Notes under the pieces: generated by a model
The model's input: only the letters and a program-made list of their open reading frames with translations
Databases searched by the model: none
What the model was told of the DNA's origin: nothing
Shown here: positions 1 to 7,217 of the stretch, in pieces
How the letters are laid out: every line of letters begins with the position of its first letter
Numbering within the stretch: the first letter of the stretch is position 1
Position numbers and translations under genes: made by a program
Source of the DNA: Peribacillus muralis
GTDB lineage: Bacteria > Bacillota > Bacilli > Bacillales > DSM-1321
Direction: 5' to 3'
Assembly (NCBI RefSeq): GCF_001645685.2
Contig: NZ_CP017080.1
Location: 4,083,051 to 4,147,050 of the forward strand
DNA: 64,000 bases

Positions 1-204
1 TCGTTTATGTGTTTCATTAATTATCTTTTTATTGAATATCTTAACTTCTCCCACCATCAGTAACCTCAGATCGTCTACAATATAATGGGCTAACTCTTCG
101 TCAGAGATATCATCTCCCTCAATATCAAGACGGAATTCCTGCCCTTGAAGCCCACCGCCATTAGTGAACTTTATTTCAAAGTCAAATTGAACTCTTTTAT
201 CCAT
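1..204 (-). CDS. small conserved hypothetical protein, C-terminus cut by window edge
   Basis: An open frame of 68 codons runs from an ATG at 204 to the left edge without a stop, so the gene is incomplete. A strong AGGAGGG ribosome binding site lies at about 211-217, seven bases before the ATG. The visible product is hydrophilic. It starts MDKRVQFDFEIKFTNGGG and has an acidic stretch (DIEGDDISDEEL) and no membrane segment or signal peptide. The N-terminal half looks like a beta-hairpin region followed by an amphipathic helix. I do not recognise a function. The good RBS, clean codon use and the lack of another frame here make it a real gene. Confidence 0.75.
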   Translation of the reverse strand, partial: MDKRVQFDFEIKFTNGGGLQGQEFRLDIEGDDISDEELAHYIVDDLRLLMVGEVKIFNKKIINETHKR

Positions 205-613
205 TCGAACCCTCCTTAAATATGTACGGCTACTGCAACGCTAATGAGTTTGCCTTGTTTATACACCTTTTAAATATATTCTAGAAGAGAAAACAATTAC
301 CTCCTTAGCTGAACAGCCCCTTTAGCTCCGTAAGAAAAAAGGCTGCCGCCGCAACCCTTTAATGAGGAATGGTCAATTAAAACTGAATGTTTAATGACTG
401 ATATGATTACTCTACCCTGCCTTAAAGAAAGTACATCCATTTACTTTTAATATACTTACATACAAAGGCAGCGAATCGGCGGCCATTTAGACGCTAACGC
501 ACCTCTGTTTATTAAATTACGAGAAGTTATGTGACAGAGCTTAAATCAATTAACAACAATAATAATATTCACTAACAACTTGTTATATTTAATATTTTTA
601 CTTCTATCTTCAC
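205..613. other. intergenic, AT-rich, one terminator only
   Basis: No frame with a plausible start and RBS was found on either strand. Apart from the terminator at 334-356, the stretch is AT-rich DNA with many stops in all frames. A short GC-richer patch around 475-510 (GCAGCGAATCGGCGGCC) looks out of place and may be a remnant of a repeat, but nothing supports a feature. Confidence 0.4.
334..356 (-). terminator. rho-independent terminator
   Basis: On the minus strand GGTTGC-GGCG-GCAGCC forms a six-pair hairpin with one G-U pair, followed by TTTTTTC. It would end transcripts coming from the small membrane gene at 614-781. Confidence 0.55.
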
Positions 614-781
614 TTACACATAAACCACAGCTGCTATTAGAGGTAACGCGATAAAACTCTTTATGTGACCACTGCCTAAAATACTCCATTTATAAAACAC
701 TTGTAAGAAGCCTAGAGTGAGAACCATGAGGGATAGAATGTTCATACTAATTTCCAATGGCATTTTCTTTGAATGTGACAT
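614..781 (-). CDS. 55-aa small membrane protein
   Basis: The frame ATG 781 to TAA 614 encodes 55 residues beginning MSHSKKMPLEISMN. The RBS AAGGAGTG sits about eight bases upstream of the ATG. There are two hydrophobic segments: residues about 13-28 (ILSLMVLTLGFLQVF) and about 43-55 (FIALPLIAAVVYV). The short linker between them contains W32. This predicts a small two-pass membrane protein with a basic N-terminus. No homologous family is recognised. Small two-helix proteins like this are common in Bacillaceae and often sporulation- or stress-related, but nothing here shows that. Confidence 0.6.
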   Translation of the reverse strand: MSHSKKMPLEISMNILSLMVLTLGFLQVFYKWSILGSGHIKSFIALPLIAAVVYV

Positions 782-916
782 ACCTTGTCTTCACTCCTTA
801 TCTTTGTAAATGTTCAATCTTCTTTCGGAATAGAAGCAAACACGTTCCTGAGTAGTTATTGATATTTTAACTATATCAATTATAGGAACTTTGGTTTTTG
901 AAGCCCACTTCAAAAG

Positions 917-1000
917 TTATGATAGATCTTCCTTGTAGGTATCATTTTCCTTATCATACAAAACAGGCTCATTGTACTCTTCAGCATTTACATTCTCCAT
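917..1000 (-). CDS. 27-aa acidic peptide
   Basis: The frame ATG 1000 to TAA 917 encodes a 27-residue acidic peptide, MENVNAEEYNEP followed by a Tyr/Asp/Glu-rich tail ending EDLS. The RBS AAGGAGA lies five bases before the ATG. Directly after the stop, TTTTGAAG-TGGG-CTTCAAAA forms a perfect eight-pair hairpin, as expected for a short transcript unit. The composition (several Asn/Glu and Tyr, one Pro) recalls leader or precursor peptides, but no processing or transporter gene is adjacent. It could also be a chance frame with a lucky RBS. Confidence 0.35.
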   Translation of the reverse strand: MENVNAEEYNEPVLYDKENDTYKEDLS

Positions 1001-1232
1001 AGAGTTCTCCTTATTGATAATTTTTCACATTAAGTAACTATTGAATCGGCGCTGTTCCAAAACAAGTAACCCCATTTTTGCATTTCCAGCTAAAAGAATA
1101 TCTGTTGCACCAAAATAACCAATAAGTTACTATAATGTTACTTAAAGTAAATCGTCAATAAAAAGTCCGTTCATACATAAGCATAAGGGCTCGCTCACTT
1201 TCCAATAATTTATTAAATGAAGGAGATAACAA

Positions 1233-2156
1233 ATGGTTCTGATTGAAAAGGGAAAAACTGTTTGGATATTAATGTTAGGATTGATCCTATGTTGTAACTT
1301 CACTTTATACAACACAAATGTGGGAAATGGTATATTACCAGCAGATACCAATGGAGTCGTTTTAGGCTCACTATTAGATTTAGTGATTCTGCTGCCTATA
1401 CTTTTTATGCTTTATCAGCGGAAATTCACGATAAAGATGGCGATACTTCTTGCAGCAACGGGGTGTATTTTCGCGAGATTCCTGATACCTGATGATCTAT
1501 TGGAACCTTTCGCTGCAGTCACTTGGGCAGGAATTGCGATTGAAGCAGCTTTGATCATATTTGAGGTTTTACTGATTGTTATGTTTGCACGTTATGTACC
1601 CAAAATCATCAGGACCGTTTCTTCTAGTGAATTGCCTGTCATGTTTTCTTTTCCACAAGCTGTTAACTTGTATGTAAAGAAAAATCCAATTATTCATCTG
1701 ATTTGCTTAGAAGCTTTCACGTTTTATTACGCATTTCTCAGTTGGAAAAAGACCCCACCTCCTGGCATGACTCTTTATAAAAATTCTAGTTACATAGCTT
1801 TTCAACTGATGATGATTCATGCGATTGTTATTGAAACGTTAGGGATTCACTTGTGGCTTCACGGGAAATCGACGATCCTCTCACTAATTTTGTTAGTTCT
1901 TAATATTTACTCTGTCGTTTATTTCCTAGCGAATATACAAGCAATCCGATTAAATCCCATATATATGAATGAGCGGACGTTATTTATTTCTGTAGGCTTG
2001 GTAAAACGTGCCGAAGTTCAGTTCGATAACATTGAATCCATTATTGAAGACCCTCAAATCTTAAAGAAAAAAATACCGAAAGACACCATTGATTTTATCG
2101 TTAGAGATTTTGCTAAGGTTGATCCAGATATGATTTTACACTTAAAAAACCAATAA
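1233..2156 (+). CDS. multi-pass membrane protein, C-terminal domain truncated by frame break
   Basis: The product of 307 residues starts at ATG 1233, preceded by GAAGGAGATAACAA (RBS AAGGAG). About seven hydrophobic segments are visible (near residues 11-25, 44-60, 68-84, 98-120, 190-212, 218-240), with a paired His/Trp stretch between. After the last helix comes a soluble region like a bacterial PH-type domain (NPIYMNERTLFISVG, then VQFDNIESI). The frame stops at TAA 2154-2156, in the middle of what should be that domain. The missing end continues in the -1 frame to 2278 (see separate entry). Similar proteins are often mislabelled carotenoid monooxygenase in Bacillus genomes. I see no evidence for that activity and treat the function as unknown. 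Confidence 0.75.
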   Translation: MVLIEKGKTVWILMLGLILCCNFTLYNTNVGNGILPADTNGVVLGSLLDLVILLPILFMLYQRKFTIKMAILLAATGCIFARFLIPDDLLEPFAAVTWAGIAIEAALIIFEVLLIVMFARYVPKIIRTVSSSELPVMFSFPQAVNLYVKKNPIIHLICLEAFTFYYAFLSWKKTPPPGMTLYKNSSYIAFQLMMIHAIVIETLGIHLWLHGKSTILSLILLVLNIYSVVYFLANIQAIRLNPIYMNERTLFISVGLVKRAEVQFDNIESIIEDPQILKKKIPKDTIDFIVRDFAKVDPDMILHLKNQ

Positions 2157-2278
2157 ACGTTACTCTGTCCTTGGGAATTCAAAAGGAATATTCTAAAATC
2201 GCTATTCGAACAGATTCCCCCTCTGAATTTAAACATGCCATTTTAGAGGGTATAAATGATCGGCTTTGTAAAAGGTAA
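2144..2278 (+). other. -1 frame extension behind slippery heptamer A AAA AAC
   Basis: Bases 2144-2150 read A AAA AAC in the phase of the upstream gene, two codons before its TAA. Slipping back one base gives CCA at 2150-2152 and an open frame of 42 more residues (PINVTLSLGIQKEYSK... ending NDRLCKR) to TAA 2276-2278. This tail completes the beta-rich C-terminal domain naturally. Two readings are possible: programmed -1 frameshifting, or loss of one A from a seven-A run (mutation or sequencing error). No clear stimulatory stem-loop was identified just downstream, which favours an indel. Confidence 0.6.
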
Positions 2279-2334
2279 AGGTTACTTAAAATATAGACCA
2301 TAACACCCATGTTGAAGTTAAACGTTACAGGACA

Positions 2335-2364
2335 GAAAAAAGCACCAATCAGGTGCTTTTTTCT
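2335..2364 (+). terminator. rho-independent terminator, bidirectional
   Basis: AAAAAAGCACC-AATCA-GGTGCTTTTTTC is a palindrome with A- and T-runs on both sides. It ends the membrane-protein gene on the plus strand and the 46-aa gene at 2396-2536 on the minus strand. Confidence 0.85.
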
Positions 2365-2395
2365 TAATCATTTTCCTTTCGAAGGTTCACTGTGA

Positions 2396-2536
2396 CTATA
2401 ATTCACTAACTCCACCTTCATAGGGCTCTCCCGCCTTCATTCCATCCGCCATGTACAAAGCTAAGATAATGGAAGTAACCGCTGTCGTGACATATGTGGC
2501 TGTTATCTTCCTCTTGATCAAACTTTCAACATCCAT
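2396..2536 (-). CDS. 46-aa small membrane protein
   Basis: ATG 2536 to TAG 2396 encodes 46 residues beginning MDVESLIKRKITATYVTT. An AGGGGA RBS stands about nine bases upstream. Residues about 12-30 form one hydrophobic helix (ATYVTTAVTSIILALYMA), followed by a short acidic tail. The layout suggests a single-pass membrane protein with its basic N-terminus inside. Position between two terminators indicates its own small transcription unit. The function is unknown. Confidence 0.55.
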   Translation of the reverse strand: MDVESLIKRKITATYVTTAVTSIILALYMADGMKAGEPYEGGVSEL

Positions 2537-2556
2537 TTAATTCGTCCCCTTCATAG

Positions 2557-2580
2557 GAAAAAGCTGCCTCAAAGGCAGCT
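2557..2580 (-). terminator. rho-independent terminator
   Basis: On the minus strand AGCTGCC-TTTGA-GGCAGCT is a perfect seven-pair hairpin followed by TTTTTCC. It lies 35 bases after the stop of the VOC gene. Confidence 0.85.
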
Positions 2581-2614
2581 CCTCCCTTGGCTAACATATT
2601 CGTTAGCATCTTGG

Positions 2615-2962
2615 TCATTTCTCCCAAAGCTCGATTAGCCGACCTTCAGGATCCTCAATCCAAACAAACTTTCCGTATTCACCAACCTCTTTTTTCTTTG
2701 CAAGAGGTACACCGATATGTTCAAGATGCTTAATCGTATCGTCCAGATCATGTACTTCGAAATTCAGCATCACTTGTTGTTCTGTTGGAAAATAACTGTC
2801 ATCCTCGGTAAAGAAAGAAAAGATCGTCTCATTTGGTGATTCGGATTTTAGTACAGTCCCATTCCAGTTATCGATTTCAATCTTCAACACCTCGCTGTAC
2901 CATTTTTTCACAGCCTCAAGATTTTTAGTTCTCCAAAATATTCCTCCAAAGCCTTTAATCAT
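2615..2962 (-). CDS. VOC-family (glyoxalase/bleomycin-resistance fold) protein
   Basis: This 115-residue protein has the two beta-alpha-beta-beta-beta modules of the vicinal oxygen chelate family: FWRTKNLEAVKKWYSEVLKI near residues 9-28 and NFEVHDLDDTIKHLEHIGVP near 67-86. It ends with the family signature WIEDPEGRLIELWE. Length is normal for a single-chain VOC protein that dimerises. The classical metal ligands are not clearly all present, so a specific enzymatic role (glyoxalase, fosfomycin or bleomycin resistance) cannot be assigned. The RBS AGGAG lies about ten bases before ATG 2962. The gene has its own terminator at 2557-2580. Confidence 0.85.
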   Translation of the reverse strand: MIKGFGGIFWRTKNLEAVKKWYSEVLKIEIDNWNGTVLKSESPNETIFSFFTEDDSYFPTEQQVMLNFEVHDLDDTIKHLEHIGVPLAKKKEVGEYGKFVWIEDPEGRLIELWEK

Positions 2963-3047
2963 CGGATTTTAACTCCTGTCTGTTTTTATTTTTCAATTAT
3001 TGTTAAAACTGTCGGAATAGGTGCTTTACAGCTCACCTATTACACAT

Positions 3048-3305
3048 CTACTCTACAAAGATGACTACAAGTCCCATATAAGATGCTATACTTAAAAACA
3101 CCATCATTACAAAATCGGGTTCTTTTATTTCTTTAAAATAATCTCGTATCAAATAAATTAAAGCTAGTCCATAAAGTATGGGAACACTTTTTGCTGCCCT
3201 GCCAAAAATATCAGTTAAAAAAATGCTTTCCATTGAAGCCAATACTAGTCCGCTTAAAAGAAACAAAGATAAAAAACATAAGAAAACTCGAATACTTTCA
3301 AGCAC
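3048..3305 (-). CDS. 85-aa small membrane protein
   Basis: The product has three hydrophobic segments (about residues 7-25, 38-53 and 64-83), separated by short polar loops (IFGRAAKSV, REYFKEIKEPD-like). It looks like a small three-helix membrane protein. The assigned start is GTG 3305, with AGGAGG directly abutting it. A GAGG seven bases earlier gives better spacing, so the exact start is uncertain. The stop of a start-less open frame (3314-3490) lies just upstream, as if the two were once translationally coupled. No family is recognised. Confidence 0.6.
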   Translation of the reverse strand: MLESIRVFLCFLSLFLLSGLVLASMESIFLTDIFGRAAKSVPILYGLALIYLIRDYFKEIKEPDFVMMVFLSIASYMGLVVIFVE

Positions 3306-3313
3306 CTCCTACC

Positions 3314-3490
3314 TCAACATCCTATCCCGATAGTTCCATTAGAATAACTATCTTCCGTATCCCTTTCGTTCCTCTGATTGATTTTCTCCCAATACCTTCT
3401 TAATAAGCTAAATATAACTCGATCTTCATAATGATCATATAAACTAATTTTACCATTAATATACTTTTTTAGGAATAAAACAAGCTGAGA
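3314..3490 (-). pseudogene. start-less open frame upstream of 3048-3305, possible gene remnant
   Basis: Reading minus strand from just after a TAG at 3491-3493, 58 codons stay open and end at TGA 3314, ten bases before the GTG of the next gene. The conceptual product reads like real protein (YDHYEDRVIFSLLRRYWEKI, then NQRNERDTED), but the frame has no ATG, GTG or TTG and no RBS. It may be the 3' end of a gene whose 5' half has been lost, or it may be chance. Confidence 0.25.
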
Positions 3491-3500
3491 CTATCCAAGT

Positions 3501-3521
3501 AGAGCTTGCCTGCTCTTTTTT
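3501..3521 (+). terminator. orphan terminator-like hairpin
   Basis: AGAGC-TTGCCT-GCTCT followed by six T reads as a small plus-strand terminator. No plus-strand gene ends upstream (2368-3500 is minus-strand coding). It may belong to an unseen RNA, or be a leftover of a deleted gene. The rest of 3522-3684 shows no gene. Confidence 0.4.
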
Positions 3522-3684
3522 ATTTATATAACCTTGATAACCACAAGAAATATCAAACGAAAGAATGAATATCTTTTATACTTTTAGTAAGGGATGAGCT
3601 AAATGAGATGGTGTATACGCATTCTGGACTGGGGATGGCTAAAATGGCCTGTTCAATCATCATAAAGACGAGGAGTGTTGCGGC

Positions 3685-4392
3685 ATGAATAGATCAAAAG
3701 ATTTTCAGGTCGATCAGTTAAAACATGCGAAGAGTGAGCTGTTTGATCAAGACGTACTTCACATATTGAATGGTCAGGCCATGTATGAAGATTTCGAGGA
3801 AAATAAGGTATTGGGAGATTCTGACTATGTTCCATTTAATGAAGCGATGTGTGTTAACGCGGCCACTATACAGGTTTTTGATCCAGCGTTCATCAAAACA
3901 CGAGCATCGGGGCATCGTGACTCTGTGGAAGATTATATCAATAAGGTTATCGAGCCATTAAACGACCTTTTTAATAAACAGTACTCCTCTATCGTTTTAT
4001 GGTTTGGTGAAGACATGTTTTGTCAAATGAACCTCCTTACCCTCCTTGCTTACCTTGAACAGTCGGGATATCAAGGCACAGTGTTCTTAAACAGCTTCAG
4101 GGAGGATGAATGTAAAGTATGTCAAACTGAACTGACTCTAGCGGACTATCACTCTGTATATAAAGAGGTATTGGTACATCATGAACCACCAACAAAAAAA
4201 CTCCTGCCGATCATGCACCAGGCAATCGACCTTTATTTAGATATGCTCAAAGAAAGTAACGCTGTAGTGACGTATATTTCCAAAAACAAGCATTTAACAA
4301 CATCTCAATTAGTCAGTCGGTTATTCGAGCTGTTCCCCACAATCGGATATGGTGATTCACAATATATCGAACTTATTAATAAAACGAGATGA
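3685..4392 (+). CDS. DUF1835-domain protein
   Basis: This 235-residue soluble protein starts at ATG 3685 behind GACGAGGAGTGTTGCGGC (RBS GAGGAG). Residues about 25-130 match the DUF1835 pattern: VLHILNGQAMYEDF, then PFNEAMCVNAAT, an R-containing segment (ASGHRDSVEDYI) and IVLWFGEDMFCQMNLLTLLAYL. Members have been annotated as AraC-related only because some carry a regulatory name in databases. No HTH is visible here. The C-terminal 80 residues are helical. Its molecular role is unknown. It is monocistronic as far as can be seen. Confidence 0.8.
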   Translation: MNRSKDFQVDQLKHAKSELFDQDVLHILNGQAMYEDFEENKVLGDSDYVPFNEAMCVNAATIQVFDPAFIKTRASGHRDSVEDYINKVIEPLNDLFNKQYSSIVLWFGEDMFCQMNLLTLLAYLEQSGYQGTVFLNSFREDECKVCQTELTLADYHSVYKEVLVHHEPPTKKLLPIMHQAIDLYLDMLKESNAVVTYISKNKHLTTSQLVSRLFELFPTIGYGDSQYIELINKTR

Positions 4393-4500
4393 ATGGAGCT
4401 TCCATACACCTTCATTTGGAAATCGCTTCATTCCATGCACACTTAGCAATGGCTGGCGAAAAAGGTCCTTGACGCCAGTCCCCACGGTGTAAAATATGAA

Positions 4501-4785
4501 TCACCAGAAAAAGAAAGTTCCGAACCACATGCATCCTATACCAACAGCCAATAATACCTGCCTCCCGTTTTCCTTATTATAAAACCTTTCAATTCCATCC
4601 ACTATGGAAATTATGCCGAATAGAAGAGTTACATGTTTAACCTTTATATTAAAATCATTCATTATACCTAATATAAAAATCAAGCCTATCGCTATCATTA
4701 AAAAAGACGTAATCACGGTAAAGGGTTTAGTGCTTTCCCTCTTTTCGAAGAATAATTCCATTACTTCCTTCAACTTGTCCGACAT
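4501..4785 (-). CDS. 94-aa membrane protein
   Basis: I chose the inner ATG at 4785 (MSDKLKEVMELFFEKREST) because GGGGGG lies eleven bases upstream. The upstream in-frame ATG at 4806 has no RBS. The N-terminal 22 residues are soluble and helical. Three hydrophobic segments follow (about 25-42, 52-66 and 77-94), and the protein ends in an aromatic FFFW tail. No family is recognised. It may be co-transcribed with the gene at 4877-5140, which lies just upstream on the same strand. Confidence 0.65.
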   Translation of the reverse strand: MSDKLKEVMELFFEKRESTKPFTVITSFLMIAIGLIFILGIMNDFNIKVKHVTLLFGIISIVDGIERFYNKENGRQVLLAVGIGCMWFGTFFFW

Positions 4786-4876
4786 GTAAATGCCCCCCAT
4801 AATCATTCAGCCTCAAGAATAAGAGCAGCCATAGCCATTTCCTTCTAAACTAATGACACCTGTTATACTTGAACAA

Positions 4877-5140
4877 TTAAAAATATAACGAATATGAAAA
4901 CAAAAAAAGTAAAACTAAAGTTACAATGACTCTAATCGCAGTCCATTTTTTACTGATTCCCGCCTTTTTTTCTAAGTGGCCGATATAGCTGATCGTTAAA
5001 ACAAAGCCCAAAAATATAATGATGTATCCGGTATAATCACCTTTGGCATTATATCTCAATGCAGCTAAAGCAATGAGCATGGGCCCAATAGTCCCCAAAG
5101 TCATATTAAAATACAGAGCTTGTTTATTTTCCTTCAACAT
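4877..5140 (-). CDS. 87-aa membrane protein
   Basis: The likely start is ATG 5140 (MLKENKQALYFNMTLG), with GGAGGG seven bases upstream. The longer frame back to 5218 crosses the terminator of the next gene and lacks an RBS. Three membrane segments are visible (about residues 10-26, 36-53 and 66-85), with the basic loop HLEKKAGISKKW between the second and third. This is a small integral membrane protein of unknown function, probably in a two-gene unit with 4501-4785. Confidence 0.65.
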   Translation of the reverse strand: MLKENKQALYFNMTLGTIGPMLIALAALRYNAKGDYTGYIIIFLGFVLTISYIGHLEKKAGISKKWTAIRVIVTLVLLFLFSYSLYF

Positions 5141-5195
5141 TCCCACTCCCTCCAATGATATGATCCGCTCCACGCTATTTCCGTCCAGGTAAATG

Positions 5196-5232
5196 AAAAG
5201 GATTAAGCCCGGTGCCATCCCGGGCTTAATCC
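5196..5232 (-). terminator. strong rho-independent terminator
   Basis: GGATTAAGCCCGG at 5200-5212 pairs perfectly with CCGGGCTTAATCC at 5220-5232. Four T follow on the minus strand. It ends the 600-aa gene at 5257-7059. Confidence 0.85.
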
Positions 5233-5256
5233 TTAGAAAGCGGCGTAGCTAGACCT

Positions 5257-7059
5257 TTATTTCTTTGGCAGGTCGAGGTTCGTGAATTGATCGACTGGAA
5301 CGATATCTTCATCCATATCGAGCACCTTCAGGACAACCCGGTCTCCTTCTTTCGTCAAGACGATATCAGAGAGTGCGTTGACGCCAGGGTCGACCGAGAA
5401 TCTTTTCCCCTGTCCTTCGACGATCAAGTAATAGATGTAGCCATTTGCGAGATTGGCATCGTTGATCCTCGTTACCTTACCCTTGATTTCTTTCATCTCG
5501 AATCCTTTTTGCGGAGTGACCCCACTGACCTTGCCTAAAGAGGCAATCAGTTTTTTATAGTTCCGGAAAGCTTCATCCTTCGTTTTTCCGAAGACCACTT
5601 GGGGGTTATCGCTATTGGCATAAACGATGGCGACACCTTGGAACTTACTGCCCTTCGTTACCGGAATGACATATGTAGGTGCACCGTATATCGTATAGAA
5701 AATACCATTGGTGGCCTTCCAGCCTGGATATTTGGACAGATACTCACTCGCATTGGCGTTGGATTTCGCTTCCTTTCCAGTCAGAACCGAGGTGACTCCC
5801 TTGTAGTAGGTCATCTCGCCGGTCTTTGCGTTGAAAACACCATAGCCTACAAGGGTTTTTGAATTCCCTTTTGATTTGGCCCTCGTGAAGTCGACGACAT
5901 AAATCAATTCGCCCTTTTCATTGAACGTAATTTGCATATGCTCTTCATTGGGTATCAAGACATCCTTCTTCGCCCCGATCAAGGATTGGTTCTTCCAGCC
6001 GTGAACATATTTCCCCCAGTACGTCCAATATTCCAACGCCGTTTCCAAGGTGTATGTCCGGTCTACCCATTTCGGTTCTTTTCCTAACGGATAGTATTTC
6101 GTGCCGCCCGTTTCCGGATCGACCAATACCACCCCATCCACGACGGAGCCGCTGCGGTATTTCAAATGATGGCCGACAGAGGCTACAAAGAAGGGCTTGC
6201 CTGCTTCGTCTGGCTCCAAATAGGAATCATAGATGATTTTATCCGGATATGCCCTCCGGACCGTCCTTTCCAAATCATGTTCAAGGTACTGTGAGGGAGC
6301 ATAGAGCATTTTCCCTTTTATCGTGCTTGCCCCTTTATCCGTGGAAACCGCGGAAACCAAGTTAAACCCTGGCGTGTATTCCGCTTTCCCTGCTTTAAAG
6401 AACCCGTCCATTTCAATGGGCGAGGTATACGTCAAGTCACCATTTATATTGGTTAGACGGTAATCGCCTTCAGTGAAGTATGATGCATTTTCTATTTTGT
6501 TTATTGCTGCATCCCCTTTTGCATCTGCCATTTTCACTGTTACGAGCGGCATCGTTTTTATATCCTGCACTTCTTCGAGCTCATCTTTTTTATCGACCTT
6601 CGCCAAACCATGAAGGTCTCCCGCAACAGTGAGCGGGTAAAACAGCATGATGGCCCAAGCCATGATCAAAATGCCCCCGATCAAACTGTTGAAATGAACA
6701 TTCCACGGAGTTTTCGGTAATTTATTTCCTTCGTTTTTCCTACGATTACTGCGGTATGTCATAACTTCCCTGACAGTGTATATGTAGATGCTTGAATCAA
6801 TGATGAGCATGAGCCCGAATATAAGGGCAAAACTCGAAAAGATTGCGGCTGCCGTATGATCCAATAATATAATATCGAACATGAAAAATAATAGGATCGC
6901 AGAAAGCAGCCAGCGCATCGCTTGTTCGATGAAAAAGCTCTTATCCTTTTTGGCGATTGCCTGTATCCATCTTTGCGGAATGAACGAAAGCCCCAATATG
7001 GCAAAAGGCAATTTCATGAAAATCCCTTTTAAGATGAAGACGAATAGTGAAAGTATCAT
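5257..7059 (-). CDS. 600-aa membrane-anchored protein of unknown function
   Basis: Four hydrophobic segments lie in the first 150 residues (about 2-24, 48-63, 70-92 and 127-146). About 450 residues without a membrane segment follow and should form a large extracytoplasmic domain. That domain is rich in beta-strand repeats of the kind 'YPLGKEPKWVDRTYT' and 'YVVDFTRAKSKG', reminiscent of PepSY-like or cell-surface folds, but no known catalytic motif is visible. The start could be ATG 7059 (GGAGAG 13 bases upstream) or ATG 7017 (MKLPFAILG) behind AAAGGG. It is divergent from 7218-8603 with a shared 158-bp upstream region. Confidence 0.75.
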   Translation of the reverse strand: MILSLFVFILKGIFMKLPFAILGLSFIPQRWIQAIAKKDKSFFIEQAMRWLLSAILLFFMFDIILLDHTAAAIFSSFALIFGLMLIIDSSIYIYTVREVMTYRSNRRKNEGNKLPKTPWNVHFNSLIGGILIMAWAIMLFYPLTVAGDLHGLAKVDKKDELEEVQDIKTMPLVTVKMADAKGDAAINKIENASYFTEGDYRLTNINGDLTYTSPIEMDGFFKAGKAEYTPGFNLVSAVSTDKGASTIKGKMLYAPSQYLEHDLERTVRRAYPDKIIYDSYLEPDEAGKPFFVASVGHHLKYRSGSVVDGVVLVDPETGGTKYYPLGKEPKWVDRTYTLETALEYWTYWGKYVHGWKNQSLIGAKKDVLIPNEEHMQITFNEKGELIYVVDFTRAKSKGNSKTLVGYGVFNAKTGEMTYYKGVTSVLTGKEAKSNANASEYLSKYPGWKATNGIFYTIYGAPTYVIPVTKGSKFQGVAIVYANSDNPQVVFGKTKDEAFRNYKKLIASLGKVSGVTPQKGFEMKEIKGKVTRINDANLANGYIYYLIVEGQGKRFSVDPGVNALSDIVLTKEGDRVVLKVLDMDEDIVPVDQFTNLDLPKK

Positions 7060-7217
7060 GGTTTTAAAAATCTCTCCTTATCATATATGTTGCCTTCTAC
7101 CCATTTTATCACTTTTGTACAACATATTTACTATTTTTATATATCCCGGCATGATGATGCTACTTTTTGTTAAGGAAGATTTATATAAAAGGCGGATGAC
7201 AAAGGGGGCGAAATCTT

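Noticed and set aside
1104..1140. sigma-A promoter for the gene at 1233
   Set aside because: TATAAT is visible near 1132, but the TTGCAC upstream gives a 20-base spacer and there is no better -35.
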